DNA of 64,000 nt from contig NC_044018.1 in assembly GCF_900496995.4 (NCBI RefSeq), forward strand, positions 7,960,501-8,024,500, in the 5' to 3' direction. The DNA comes from Aquila chrysaetos chrysaetos. Its lineage: Eukaryota; Chordata; Aves; Accipitriformes; Accipitridae. Numbering within the stretch: the first letter of the stretch is position 1; each line of letters starts with the position of its first letter. A model generated the notes under the pieces. That model was not told the DNA's origin. It saw only the letters and a list, made by a program, of their open reading frames with translations, and searched no databases. A program made the position numbers and the translations under genes. This document shows, piece after piece, positions 27,223 through 39,574 of the stretch.

Positions 27223-30200
27223 AAAATGTATTTGGTGCAATTTTATGGCCCTTGCCCTAGCCTAAAAAGTCTATGGAAAATCTTCTCTGATAGAAGTCCA
27301 GTTTAATAAGTAATTAATGATTTAATGTGCCTTTATAGTCTCACTCAAACAAGTCTGTTCCAGCACACTACGAATACTGAATATCATCAGTTCCTTAAAA
27401 AGGGTAATTGCATTATTATCACAGATTTACAGGCGGTCAAGGAGAAAGATGAAGAGGTTAAGAATTCAGCTCTGCCACAAGCTATATGGGACAACACAAG
27501 AGAATGTCAGCTCCAAATAACTTGGAAAAAAAGCTGCCCTCTCACTATTAAGAGCAGATTTGGGACCAGTATACACAAAGCTTGTTTGAGGGCACACCAT
27601 CATCCAGCGGGAGGGCCACGAATGGGATTCAGCTTCCCAGACTGCAGGTTTTACCCCAGTCTCTAGACAGAGCATTCACAACCTCAGCAAAGGTTTTGTT
27701 TAGGGCCATTTCTAACTGAAAGTCACGTTTTGTATTATCACCTTCTAAATCTTTGAAAATTCTGCACTGCTAATTCCTGTTGCCAGAGTTAACAAATTTA
27801 AATCACAAGAAACAAAACTGCAGAAAATGCCTCAATTCTGTTGATACACTCCAGGACTAATGACACTGTAATTTGTTTACTTGTATTACTATCAGTACTA
27901 CAATGTAACCTGAAGACCCAATCAAGACTTGGACGCCATTATGTTAGGCATGAAGAAGGAGGCAGTTCGTATCTCAAATTGCTTGCAATTTATCTACACG
28001 AGGCAGACAAAGTACAACTATCATTTTGCAGATGGAAAACAGAAGGAGTAAGCAGATTGCCAAAGGCTTCCAGAAGCTTGCTCAATGAAATCTCTGACAA
28101 AAACATGACACAAACCGTTGCTGCTGGAAATGCATTTTGGTGCCAACGCACTACCTTATCTATTAATCCCATTACTTCAATATTGTGTCAGGTAACTTTT
28201 GAGACACAACATAGATGCTGGATGATACGAAGAAATTATTATATCTGTTATATTTCTTAACAAAGATAAAACATATGGGAATTTGACCACATTCTTCCAC
28301 CATATACTAAGACCGGGACTTGGTTTCATGTTCTATCGCAGTCCTCCTATCTAATCTTCTGCAATGATCTGGAGCATCTATTTGTGTACCTAACTCAGGC
28401 TGTGCAAAGCTGAAAAATTAGCAGGTGATTTACAGTACCAAAGTTAGGCACTAAGGCGTCTTATGTAGTCAGAAAGGGCAACTAGGTACTTCTGAAGGGT
28501 AATCCAAAAATCCTGCTCTAATTGTAAAGCAGCCAAGAACTATTCCTTAGGGGAGGAAAAAAAAAAAAAGAAAAAGATTTGCTTAAACTAAGAAGTTCCT
28601 TCTAAACTGTTCCCTAGTGAAGTTGCACCTTAACTCCTGCTGCCACTGGAACTTAGGTCTGTCCATTAAGGCATCACAGTGCATTCGGGAATGCAGAAAG
28701 TCTGCTCCTGAGATTATGCATCTAGTTGCACAAGGAGAGAACAAGGCAAAGCTGCCACATATAACAGCCTAATAGCTGGAGCGCTGACAGCAGAAGTGTA
28801 AAACTCAGTCACAGTTCTCCTTCATCTTGAGGAGATTCCAGTTCACACTTCCCACTTCTCCAGAACATGTAGGGTCGTCAGACTAGAAACTACCCTGCTG
28901 AATCCCTACCTTGGCAATGCATGAATCATAAGACCCTGGAGGATGAGCAGACAGGACTCTATAGTTCTGCCAAATAGGGTACCAGCCTTTGGTCCTCTCT
29001 GGACTTTTTCTGCATGGACTGCCAAGACAACTCATGCAGACAACTTCCTCCTAAAAACCTTTTTCCCAAAGATGCTTCAGAAGCAATCTACAGGCCTGTT
29101 ACTCCTGTAGTGCCAGCAGTCCCCTCCTGTCCATGCTCTCTGCCATCACTCCCCATCACATGGCAAATGCACATCTATGAGACTCCTGGAGAGAGAAGGG
29201 AAGATGAGGAAGTAGGACAAAATAGAGTCCACAGCCCACTCCTCGTTTGAGTATCCTTAAAAATTTGTAACTTGCTCTGGCAGAAGCAAGCCCCTTCTAG
29301 TCTCCTCCTCCATGCTGGAAACTCTCAAGACATGAATAATTAGTGGACAGGCAATGATTTTCTATGCATGCGCAAAAAACCTAGCCATTCAGGGAATCAT
29401 GGAGCCAACCATGTTTGTGCTAAGGAGCTGTATTGCCACATAGTGTGTGCATTGGTATGAGAGCGGAAGGGCCACTGCAAGAAGTTACATGGCATACCAA
29501 GCTGTCAAAACTAGGCACCACTGTATGGGAAAATCACTGGATTAAAAACCCAAAAAAGTACAAAATTAATCCCTGAAGACAGGGACTGGAATACAACTCC
29601 TTCAATACTCCTGCATGAGTGCCTGAACCAATTACTTACCCTCTTGCCCGCTTCTTTTCTTGCCCATGGCTCTTGCATTCCTCACTGCTGAACGTCCCAA
29701 GCTAAACTGGAGGGAGCAGGAAATTTCAGCTTTCTCCTCCCCAAGAATGTAATGGCTGCAGTTAAGGATGTGGCAAATAGAGCTATGACCCTCTTCTGTT
29801 GGAAAAGGCAACTGAGCATAGGTGTGCCATGTCTGAAACAACTGTTCGATTATTATATATAAAGTGGGCTCCCACAGGCCATGTTTTTGACTGAAACTGG
29901 CTGTCTCTGCTGTGCTTGATGCTGGATTCAGAGCTGTGCTCGGAGCACTCCAGTGAGGTTTGGCTTTTCTGGGGATCCAAATGATCTCTAGATCTTGGTG
30001 GAGTCCAGTCAGTGCATGGTTCCCTCACCTCCCAGACTACAATGCATCCCTACAGGTATCTGTGCCTAGTTCCACAGCAACACGTAGGCTGAACATGGAG
30101 ACAACTTGTGAGCTTGACATGCTCCCAATACTAAGCAGCTCTGGAAAGCAGGAATTCTGGATCATTCCCTTGCACTTAGGTGTCTTATTTTTTCCTAACT

Positions 30201-32135
30201 CCAATTTTAGGTGACAAGACAGATGTTCTGGGTATCTCTGTGGACATCTCTGTAACTTAGCTACCCACTTCCTAAAGCAGTACTTACTGGAGTGTGGCGA
30301 GGATAAGCATTAAGTACAGTGAGGCCTAATAAGATCACATAAATAAGACAGAGATCATTTCAAGATGAATCCCAGACATATCCAGAACTGCATCAGTATA
30401 AAAAGAAGTTATATTGTATTCAGATAAAATAGTTTTAAATTAAAACTTGACATTCATATGTCAGCTTTCCCAGATGCTTTACAGACCACTGGAAGAAAAC
30501 ACTTTATCCACTAACCATGGGCTCCCTTTAAAAATATTACCACCAAAGACTGCTTAGACATTGCAACAGCACTGGAACTGAGATGATGAGCTTTTTCTGA
30601 TACCTGTTCTAATCTGGAAGTTAGAGAGGTTGCATAGTACCAACAGCAAGATATATGGAGGAAGCACAGTTTACGCTGGAGATTGATTTAATGAGTTTTC
30701 ATAAAGTCTTTTATGTCAAAGCTAGCTTATGACAGCCTCATCTAAGATGGTATCTAATATCAGTAAGAGTATGCAGCATCTTTTTATCTTTCTGCATTTA
30801 CCATTCACACTTTCTCTGAAGTTATCCAGGAAAGTTGTGCTTTGTGGGAGCCACCGGCCTCAAATTTTTTTGCCTGTTTCAGCTCTGACATTTAAATTTA
30901 TCTTGAACTAACTGGTGGTGGGAGGTGACAATTTTATTTCATAAAAACTTTTTAAGTTTGGACCGGAACAGAAACATATCTTTCAGCATCTTCACAAAAA
31001 CAGTTTCTAAACATCTATTTTCAGATCTAAGTTACAGAGGAACGTCTGTAAGAGCTGAGGCTGACATGGGAGACCCATGTGTTTAACTTCCTCTAATTCA
31101 AACTAGAAATCCTCATCACATCAAAATACTCTGAATATACAAATGCATAGGAGCTCAAATCCAGACATCCTATATCCCAAGTCAGTGCACTAACTCACAT
31201 ATAACCTTCCAAAGAGCGATATTACTGAAACTATACCAAAAAGCTTCTTGAAAATACAAATAAGTTTGCTTCATTAGTTGCATTTACCAGAAAAAGTTCC
31301 AACCTTGCTCCAGCTGCAAGCTACAGAAGCAAGTACAAAACTGAAAGAAAGCAACAGTTACCAGTGAGAACTTTCCTATAATACTGAAGACTAGAGGAAA
31401 ACATTACCTCACAGATCTAGGCCCAGATCAGTAGCTGTCAATCCCCACCTCAACTACATTTTGCCTTCTTAAGGAAAAGACTACATAAAATGGCAGCTCT
31501 TGCTGTGAACTTCCCAGCTGGGGACTCTGACCACAGAGGTCTTTGCACTCTTCTGACAATTTACATAACTATATACAAAACATAACATTACAAGCTGATT
31601 TAAAGAACATTTTCCCTCTGCGCAAAGGTGCAGCATAAACAGCTCCATTAACCAACTTGCCACTTAAGATTCATACAAGTCCATAAAGCAGATGTTAAAT
31701 AGACCTTGTATTGATCTCTTCAATCTGGAATGAATTTTACTGCCAATACGTAGACACATGCTCTTAAGATATATACAATCATTAATTATCTGTATCGAGA
31801 TCAGAGGCTGGAAAAATATGAACCCAGCATTTTCACTGTTTCATGCTTGATTTCATTAGCTAGTGTAATGGCTTAAAGAATCAGGTCCACAGCTTCATCT
31901 GTTAACCTCTCACCATTGAATGCTACACTTGGCAAATCTACTAGCATGCACATCTGGATACTGTAGCCTGAGCTGCTCAGCTAGAAGTGAAGTATTCAGG
32001 AACCCCCTCAGAATATAATAAATGGATTATGAATGACAGAAGAAAGCAAAAAATACAACAAACACATTTGAAATGGCAAATCACTCTTGAATGCAAGGCA
32101 GTTGGTATTGAGAGAATATTCAGAACATGCCTTAC
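27223..32135 (-). other. FKBP1B: Start of FKBP1B intron 2, no exon seen
   Basis: It begins (reading leftward) at the GTAAGG donor next to 32136. The sequence is AT-rich. A 139-codon plus-strand frame at 27841-28260 and a 113-codon frame at 27325-27666 lack any recognisable domain. FKBP1B exon 3 (expected to encode the GKKFDSSRDRNKPFKF region) was searched for by eye and not found. Confidence 0.55.
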
Positions 32136-32183
32136 CTGTGTAGTGCACCACACACGTCTGACCCTTCTTTGGAAATGTCCGTC
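32136..32183 (-). CDS. FKBP1B: FKBP1B coding exon 2
   Basis: On the minus strand an acceptor (TTAACAG) precedes a 48-nt exon that ends in a strong donor (GTAAGG). With the single base carried from exon 1 it encodes GRTFPKKGQTCVVHYT and the first base of the next Gly codon. The Lys-Lys pair before Gly-Gln favours FKBP1B over FKBP1A, which usually has Lys-Arg. The Tyr near the end is the aromatic residue of the FK506-binding pocket in the family. The exon lies 2.8 kb from exon 1. The remaining two thirds of the protein (flap, EVIKG region, C-terminal strand) should follow on the minus strand to the left. I could not find it in 1-32135, so it is off-window or was missed. Far too short for open-frame scans, it was found by matching the expected protein. 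Confidence 0.93.
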
Positions 32184-34974
32184 CTGTTAAAATTATAAAA
32201 GGTTATGCTTTTATTTTCTCTGATTAATCTGTGTGGCTAGGCAGGTTTATCTTTTAAGATGAAAATGCCAGACTGAGATTTGAGTTAACTATGCTTTACC
32301 AAATCTCTAATATGCAAGACAGGAATGGATATGGTTTGGGGTAGAAGGTCCCAGCTTGGCTCCTATTTAGTTGCTAGACCAAATAATATTTTCCTTATGT
32401 AATTTCCCTATATAGGTGGGCATTATATATGCATTTACACTCTGTAAGTGCAAATGGACTGTCAAAACTTCATGGATTACAACCTTAAAATTCTCAGAAT
32501 GTCTTTATTATAATTTTTCAGATAAAGTCTTAGTTTGACATTGTAAAAAAATTCCATTTGTATTCACATTTCTAATGCCTTTCACTCAAGACAGCTATAA
32601 CAAGGGCATCTTTAATTAGCCGGGAAGGGTTTTAAAAAAATGTTCACATACAAAGGCAGTTTAATTTTGTAGCATCGGGCAACGGTAAAGCAGTAACACA
32701 CTGAGTTCTTGTAAGAGCCTCCTAATATTTTCATACTGAAAGGAAAGGAAGGCTTAAACAATTTTCTTGCCACTGGAAAATGAAATTACCATTTCCATTT
32801 TACCTGTTCTAGGTACTATCAAAGACACTTCCAGGCTCAATTAGGTGCCAATGGCATATTAAAACAGCTAACCTTGGTTTTTCAAGTTATGTTGGCCAGG
32901 GGAGGGCCCAGGCTCAGAAGAACTTAAAAGTATGAACGAGACCAATCATTAAGGAACATCCTTGCCACAAAGCTAGAAACTGGGGATTCAGATAGAAACT
33001 GAGGCTCATATCTTAGTTGCCTTTCTGGTCTCTTTAGTCTGAATTAACATGATAACGTATGCATCACAGGGTGCATCGCAGGGTATAAAACATCAAGTAA
33101 CACATAAGCTATGTAATTAGGGCTTATATGCCAGCACCACCACGAGCAGTAAATGGCAGGAGGGCAGGCTAGTATGATGAACCGAGATTTATAACATGAA
33201 ATTGAGAAGATGGTGCTTCCAAGCGTCATCTGAACAGCCTTGTTCATCAGCTTGTATTTGGCTGCAGTATCTCTAGCTGCGGGTTGCACAAAGCACAGTA
33301 CAATAGGTATTTGGTCAGGGCACCACTGTAACCCTAAAGTAGGATTCATCTAATTTAACTTTAGCCATCTAAAACACCAGCAACTATCATATGCCAGTCT
33401 CCTGGGCTTCCCCTATTGACAGTGGAGAATTAGCAGTGCTTTGAGAGAAACCCAGCCTATCCAGAGAGAGGCAAGATGAATTATTCTCTGGAGATGACTA
33501 CAGAAAAAACCTAGAAGACTGCTTTAGGCTAGCTGCCTAACCTGAGAAAAGTTATGCGAGATGAATCCTAGCCTTGGTAAAACGGGTATTATTCAAATGA
33601 TGTGCTATTATAGAGAGATCTGAGAAAAGGAGTATCAGACCTTACTGACACATATTCTGCTGTGTTATACTAACGCCAGCAAAGTCAGTGAAGCTACATA
33701 AATTCACATCAAAGCTGAATTAAAAGCAGAGATTCTCAAGACCACTGACTAGCTGTGGTTTTAAGACAGTGTTTAAAGTCAGCTGATTTTGATTAAGACT
33801 TGCAACCGAGCGAACTAATCCATATAACCTTATTTGGAATAGCATATTGCTTACAAAGACAGCCTTGATGTATTTAATAGCTAGAAAGTACTAGTACGAG
33901 GTTAAGTTCCACCCTTCCTTCTACTCTCCACCCAGCAACGTTACTTATACCCACGTAAGTATTCTGCTTTTACATCTGTGCAACCAAGAGAAGAATTTGA
34001 CCCCCAGAGCTAAACAGCAGAGAGGGAGAAGCCAATTTAAAAGCATACACAAAGAAAGAAAAGATACTGGGCCAAGAAAGTTAAGCCGAGATCAACTTGA
34101 ACAAATTATTTACGGTTGGGTATCAGCCAAGGATGAATCTGGCCTATGATATAGATACATATGGCTGTATGTTAGAAATGACGTCCTCTTAAAAAAAACC
34201 AACCCCGAACCCTTATGAAATGATGTTGTAACGCCACAGAAGCGCAGAACAGCGCGAACTGGCTCTGGCAAGGAGTGCCTGCGCCAAGCAGAGGTGATTG
34301 CCACCCGGGCTGCACCTCAGCCCTCACCCGCATCGCACGTTTGACCGGGAGGAGGCAGCCGGCCCGGCCGGAGCGCCGCCGCCACGCCGGGAGGGATGCT
34401 GACACAAATGGCCGGTGCCCGCCGGCGAGGCTGGGCGAGGAACCGGGGAAAGTTTGCGGCGGGGCGCGCTCCCCACCGAGCGCCGCGGCCCGGGGACGCG
34501 CCCGGCCCCGCCGCTGCCCCCCGCGCCCGGCCGGCCGCACCGCGCGCGGGTTTGTGCAGCTGTCAGCGGATGCCAGAGAAAAATCCCCAGCCCCCTCGCC
34601 GCCCCTGCTGCCGCCGCTGCCGCCGGGAGCCGCGGCGCTGCCGCCCGGGGAGCCGCCGGCTCTCCCCCCGCCGCCGCCGCCGCCGCCGGGACCCCGGGCG
34701 GCCGCCTCGCCTCGCCCCGCTCCCCCTCTCCCGCACCAAGGGGTACGTGCCCGCGGGGGGGTGGGGGGTGCGGGGGCGGCCGTGCCTTTCCTCCTGCGCC
34801 CCGCCGCCTCCCCGCAGCGGGGCCCCGCGCTCCCTCCTCTGCCCGGCGGCGGGGACGGCGGCTGCAGCCCGGTCTCGGAGCCCCGCGCGGACACCCGCCG
34901 GGTCGGGTCGCGGGTCGGACCCGGGCTCCCCCGCCCCCATGCCGCAGGGCTGCTCCCCCCCCCCGGTCCCGTAC
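32184..34974 (-). other. FKBP1B: FKBP1B intron 1
   Basis: This interval is bounded by the GTACGG donor next to 34975 and the acceptor next to 32183. Its exon-1-proximal 740 bases are part of the CpG island and the rest is AT-rich. No further exon is seen. A short tract near 33650-33760 resembles an old amniote-wide SINE, with a phrase like 'cagcaaagtcagtgaagctacat', but it is too decayed to name firmly. Confidence 0.8.
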
Positions 34975-35011
34975 CGTCTCCCGGAGAGATGGTCTCGATC
35001 TCTACGCCCAT
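34975..35011 (-). CDS. FKBP1B: FKBP1B coding exon 1 (N-terminus of FKBP12.6)
   Basis: FKBP12.6 (calstabin-2) is a cytosolic peptidyl-prolyl isomerase that binds FK506 and rapamycin and stabilises the closed state of ryanodine receptor 2. Read on the minus strand from the ATG at 35011-35009, the exon encodes MGVEIETISPGD plus the first base of a Gly codon, followed by intron sequence beginning GTACGG. Glu4-Ile5 is the FKBP1B signature; its paralogue FKBP1A differs there. The 37-nt coding part and phase-1 end fit the family gene structure, and joining to exon 2 at 32183 restores the Gly-Arg-Thr-Phe-Pro reading. The exon lies inside the CpG island, divergent from WDCP. The GTACGG donor is weaker than GTAAGT. 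Longer open frames reading through it are GC-rich intron artefacts. Confidence 0.93.
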
Positions 35012-35050
35012 GGCGGCACTGGCGCGGCTGGGCTCGGTTCAGCACCCCTT

Positions 35051-35093
35051 GGCACGGCACGGCACGGCTCGGCTCGGCTCGGCTCGGCTCGGC
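35051..35093. repeat. Pentanucleotide tandem repeat (GGCAC)3(GGCTC)5
   Basis: Three GGCAC units run directly into five GGCTC units plus GGC. The tract lies 40 bases upstream of the FKBP1B start codon and would be in its 5' leader or core promoter. The two unit types differ by one base, suggesting expansion after a point change. Confidence 0.9.
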
Positions 35094-35187
35094 CCCGCTC
35101 CCCGGCGCGGCCGGACCCCCAGTGCAGGCATGCCCCTCCGCGGCCGGCTGACAGGGGCCTCCCCAGCTGCCCGTCAGCCGCCCGCAG

Positions 35188-35209
35188 CCAATGCGGGGCA
35201 GGGGCGGGG
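35188..35209 (+). promoter_or_regulatory. CCAAT box next to an Sp1-type GC box
   Basis: GCCAATG is followed within about ten bases by GGGGCGGGGA. They sit roughly 175-200 bases from the FKBP1B start codon on its upstream side, and upstream of any WDCP start in the right half of the island. This pairing is typical of TATA-less CpG promoters. Function is inferred from motif and position only. Confidence 0.5.
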
Positions 35210-35345
35210 AGGCCGGGGAGGGGAGGGGAGGGGGCTGCCCGCCCCCGCCCGGAGCGCCCGGGGGCCGCCGCGGCTGAGGGGCACCCACCGGCGGCGGCGG
35301 CGGCAGGTCCGCCCGCCGGCATCCCCGCCCCGGGCCGTGCGGGGG

Positions 35346-35385
35346 ATGCTGCTGCTGCTGCTGCTGCCGCCGCCGCCGCCGCCGG
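35346..35385 (+). repeat. CTG then CCG trinucleotide tract in the promoter island
   Basis: About six to seven CTG units are followed by about six CCG units. Other triplet tracts nearby are (CCG)n around 34668-34688 and (CGG)n around 35289-35304. Such tracts inflate open reading frames here into poly-Ala, poly-Pro or poly-Leu, which explains the long but non-genic frames across the island. Confidence 0.85.
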
Positions 35386-35870
35386 CGCTGCTGCCCTCCG
35401 CCGGGCAGGGCTCGCTTTAGCGGGGGGCCCCCGCCGGCTCCCCGCGCGGTGGTGCCCGGTGGAGCGCTTCCCCGGGGGTCTTGCCACCGTTTCCCCTCCC
35501 CGCGTCCGACCGTACCCGCCGCGGAGTCTGAGCGGCGGGAGGGCTTAGGGCGTGTGCGGGAGTTGGGGGTACCGGCGGGGCGCTCCCGAGCCCGCTGCCG
35601 AGCGCAGGCACGCCGGGCAGGCGGGGGAGCCGGGCAGCGCGCTCCAAAAACCGGCCAGGCACCGGGACGGGTCTGAACGCGGGTGCGAGGTTACAAACAG
35701 CCGTGGAGGAAAGCATCCATACTTGCACATTATGTGCGCATACTGAAGTGAATGTATACCCGTTCCTGCTGGGGGGCAGCAGTAGGGGCGGTGGTACCCA
35801 TCGCTGGTCCCCCCGCCCCCGACATGAGCAGCAGCGGCAGGTTTCCAGCAAGCCACTCTGAGGTACCTTG

Positions 35871-38800
35871 AGTCTCAATGCGCAACACAGTTTATAACTT
35901 CCTGTCCTAATCCGTGTTTTAAGTAAGAAAATCTATGTATGTATGTACTGCTCAGGTGCTCCCGTGAGGTGAGATTAGGAATTCAAAAGACTGTGCAAGA
36001 GCTATAACTACTTCTGACGAGTGTACCCAAAACAGATGAAAAATACTATTTCCTCATAAACTTACTGGGTACATGAATCTCACAGTTTCCACTGACTCTA
36101 AAGGAATAGTTCTGTTTACAGTTCTGCGTGTTCTGGGTTAAAAATTAAAAATGGAACCTCAACATCATCAGTTTTCCAACTGAAAGTGCTACCCATCTAA
36201 TTCTAACCTGCACTTCTCTGACATTGCTTTTTCAGGATCTTTATCTGTTACAAACTAGATTCCATTCAGGAAAAAAGATCTTCATCTACACAGAGCAGTT
36301 GTCAGGATGATCGAACTGGGGAATTACTGTGTTGTTTTGTAACTGTGATAATGTGGCCCTTGCATCTACGCTCTGAACTATACTGATCATCTCCACGCTG
36401 CTTTTCACACTACTCTGATCAGGCTGTCTGTTTACTCACATGCTTTATTGTATGTAAGTTTTATTGTGAGTCAGACACTCCAAAAATTACTGAGGCTGGC
36501 TGGCCGATGCTCCCCCAAAAGTGGGCAAGTGAGGAAAAAGCATGAGTTCACACGAGTTCAGAAGCAGCAATGAGCACTGGACAGGGATTTCTTTAGCCTG
36601 CCTCCCATCCCAGTTAATACTGCGTCTGTATGTAGCATATATAGAATAAACAGGCACTTACTTCAGTTCATCAGAACAGGCCTGTAACAGTGCAAATTCT
36701 GAAAAGGGATTTTTTTCAGTGCCAATCTCAGAATGTCATTTGATTTCTGATCAGTAAAAAGGTACTAAAAATGCATTTGAGAAATAGGAAAATGCCAGGT
36801 AGGAGATAACTGGCACAGAAGTATTAAGAAGACATGAACATTGCTAATTCCAGATATGTCTCAGAGTCATTACAGAGCAACAAGGATGGCACAGCAAATG
36901 CTGAGCATATAAGGGGAGTTACAAAGTGAAATTCTAGGTACACGGTGTCCTAGTAGGGCCCTTGACTTTACAAGAAAGGGCTGCTTTCATCCAGGCTCCA
37001 AGTAGATGTCTATGTCCTCTCAGACAATCAGAATATCAGAAGGCATAACTCTGATGAATAAAAGCAATTTATACTTTGCTGGGTTCCCTTTAGCCTTTAT
37101 AAGTACATGCTTCCTTTGATCAGAGCTACACATCTCTCCATGATGGTGGAAGAATAGCTGTTCCCGAGTCGCGTCTTGTGACAGGAGGAGATTGGACTCA
37201 ATCACATAATAGATATAGTTCAGAAGGGACCACAGAATATCTACTCCAAGTGTCACCACAAATAACAGGCCTTAAACACAGATCCCAGCATCCTCAGGCA
37301 GACTTACAATCATAATAAAAAAGCAAAATCCACCAACAGCAAAATGCACAAGCCACAGGAATGGATTAGGAGGGACCAAGCAGTGATCTGGGTTTAAACC
37401 TACTGCATTTATAAGCATCCTATGCCACGGCCTCTTGCCCCATGCTGGGTCCCTAAACACAGACATAGAGCTTCTTCTGGGCATGAGCTAATTAGATCCC
37501 CTACACTCGTATTACCAAGCACATGGAAAGAAAGGTGAGACCAAATTCTAAGAGAGAAAAAAGGATCTGTTGAGGGTATCTCAAAATTGTTGGGTGAGTA
37601 TTTTTTAAAATCTGTGTCACCACAGATATTGAACAACAAATAATGTTATTTTTCATCTTACCGTACTCACTGGAGGCATCGAGGTCCTCAAAGACACTGT
37701 TGTTAACAAGTACACAGCATATGAAGATCTTGGAAGAGACAACTGAAACAGGGAATGTCCCATATCTTCAGGAAAGCCCCTGAAATACAAGGGAAAGTGG
37801 TTTAGGACTGGCAGAGAACTGGAGGAGAGGCAAACAGGACAAAGGGGCTAAGAGGGAAAGCCCATGACCAAGGAAAATGCTAAAACCAAATTATCGAAGC
37901 AGGCCAGGAGATCAGTGTTTTAAAGAATGCTCTTTGAGAGCTATTGCACGACATCCACCTCCTCCCCCTTTGGGATCCAGCATATCTGTATAAAGGATAA
38001 AGTCCATTAGTCTCAGCTTTCAAGGCCCTGTAGAGCTCACCTTCCTCAACAGCAGTTTACCACAAGACCTTCCCACAGCACTTCTTTCTGTCCTGGCAAC
38101 AAAAACAGCAGCCTGGAAAAGCGAGAGGTTCTCTGAACCCTCCTTCCCAAATGTTAAGATGAAACCACATGACTCCAATGTCTAAGATTCTTCAGTGGTC
38201 ACAAAGAGGACAAGTTGATCACAGTCATTATGAGGTTTTGCAGAAACCCAAACCCTCAAAGTTTAGCAGCTGAGTATCTAATTTTCTTTAGTTAAAACCC
38301 ATACAGCCTGCACTGTTTACACACTATTTATGCATTTCCACTTTTAGGAAGACAAACGGTTTTCAAATTTTTAGGACTTTTAGTTTAGTTCATAGTTCCT
38401 ATACTGTGAAATCCCATTCTTCACTGTTTTTAAAATCTACAGAGGATCTACAAATCATGTGTAATAGATTCCATATGCACACGAAGAACACCCCTGGAAG
38501 GCCAAAGCACTAAATTGCCCATAAATGGAAAGCACAAATTCTGCAAACGTATAAATTCATGCAGGGCACAAAAACCCCCAGACAATACACATTTCCCTCA
38601 CCAGCATCCATTGAGAAGGACTCAGCATTACTTTGAAACCCAACCACTGTTCTATGAACAAATAATGAAAGCAAACTAAAAATGTTTTACAAATACTGAC
38701 CTTTCTACTCACTGAACCAACATGCACCATCAAGTAATTTTAATCCAAAAGTGTACAGGACATGCAAAACCAGCACCACACCAGAAAAAACGCGAGCAAA

Positions 38801-39570
38801 ATAAACACCAGCGTGCACAGCTCAGCAGGTCATGTCACTGCGAATGTTCCTGTGCATCACTAGCCTTGATTAAAAAAAAACAGAGAGTCGGGCCAGAATC
38901 AGTGATTTCCCTCAAAGCAGATGCCCAGGGCAATTCTGATAGCATACCTGCAGTGACAGCCATTTGATGAACGGATCAAAATATACCAAAAATCTCAATG
39001 TGCCTGTCACAGGAGGGCTGTCTTGCTTCCCACCACTGCTGGTTACTACAGGTCTGCAGCACAGTCACCTCCTCCCAACTGATACTTGTTCCAAATGCTC
39101 CCAAACAGAATAAAGCTTCCTCCTGAAGCAATTATTCTGAATCTTCACCTTCCTCTTGGAACTCCTCATCCACATCTGTATCCATAGTTTCCTCTTGCAG
39201 CTGTAGCTATGAGCGTAAAACTGCAGCTGGAATTTTTCAGTAGCACTAAAACTGACTTGAAAGCTGCCACTTCTCTCTGGCATTCTCTTCTGCCTCACCA
39301 GGCTCTTCCCAACTCAGATATTCACTTATTCTCCATCACAGCACTTACATGTGAGTCATTATGAAGGTCTTTGTCCTGATGTTCAAAGCCTTTTACAGGA
39401 CTAGGTGAGGTCACCTCAGGTAAGCACAGGGAAGAGCTCCAGCTCATCACGATATACACCACCAGCTGCTAGAGCCATGAAATTGGTAGCTTATGCTCCG
39501 GAATGGAGACAAAAAATCCACAAGACCAGGACCTAACTAATGGAGCTCACTTCCAGAAGACATCAATGCA
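35871..39570 (+). other. Putative WDCP intron 1, left part
   Basis: AT-rich non-coding sequence between the CpG island and the CR1 at 39.58 kb. Open frames here are short and resemble nothing. About 37170-37280 resembles the complement of a CR1 3' tail (a phrase like 'agggaccacagaatatctac'), indicating an old minus-strand CR1 relic. Nothing else was recognised. Confidence 0.5.
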
Positions 39571-39574
39571 ATTA

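Larger units (their letters stand above)
34230..35870. promoter_or_regulatory. CpG-island bidirectional promoter of FKBP1B (-) and WDCP (+)
   Basis: Base composition changes abruptly from AT-rich to very GC- and CpG-rich at about 34.23 kb and back at about 35.87 kb; it is the only such island in the window. FKBP1B exon 1 starts leftward inside it at 35011. WDCP coding lies to the right on the plus strand, with no other island upstream of it. Human FKBP1B and WDCP are also divergent neighbours. A CCAAT box (35188-35192) and a GC box (about 35200-35209) lie between the FKBP1B start codon and the right half of the island. Further CCCGCCC boxes occur near 35233-35250. WDCP exon 1 and its donor could not be placed; a GTGAGA near 35970 is one candidate. 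Confidence 0.85.

Noticed and set aside
27841..28260. 139-codon plus-strand frame
   Set aside because: Composition is unremarkable, it carries no motif, and it lies in probable FKBP1B intron. Treated as chance.
34172..35548. Open frames of 240-380 codons on both strands across the CpG island
   Set aside because: They are Ala/Pro/Gly/Arg-rich products of stop-poor GC sequence and triplet repeats, overlap each other on both strands, and cross the FKBP1B exon 1 donor. Only 34975-35011 on the minus strand is coding.
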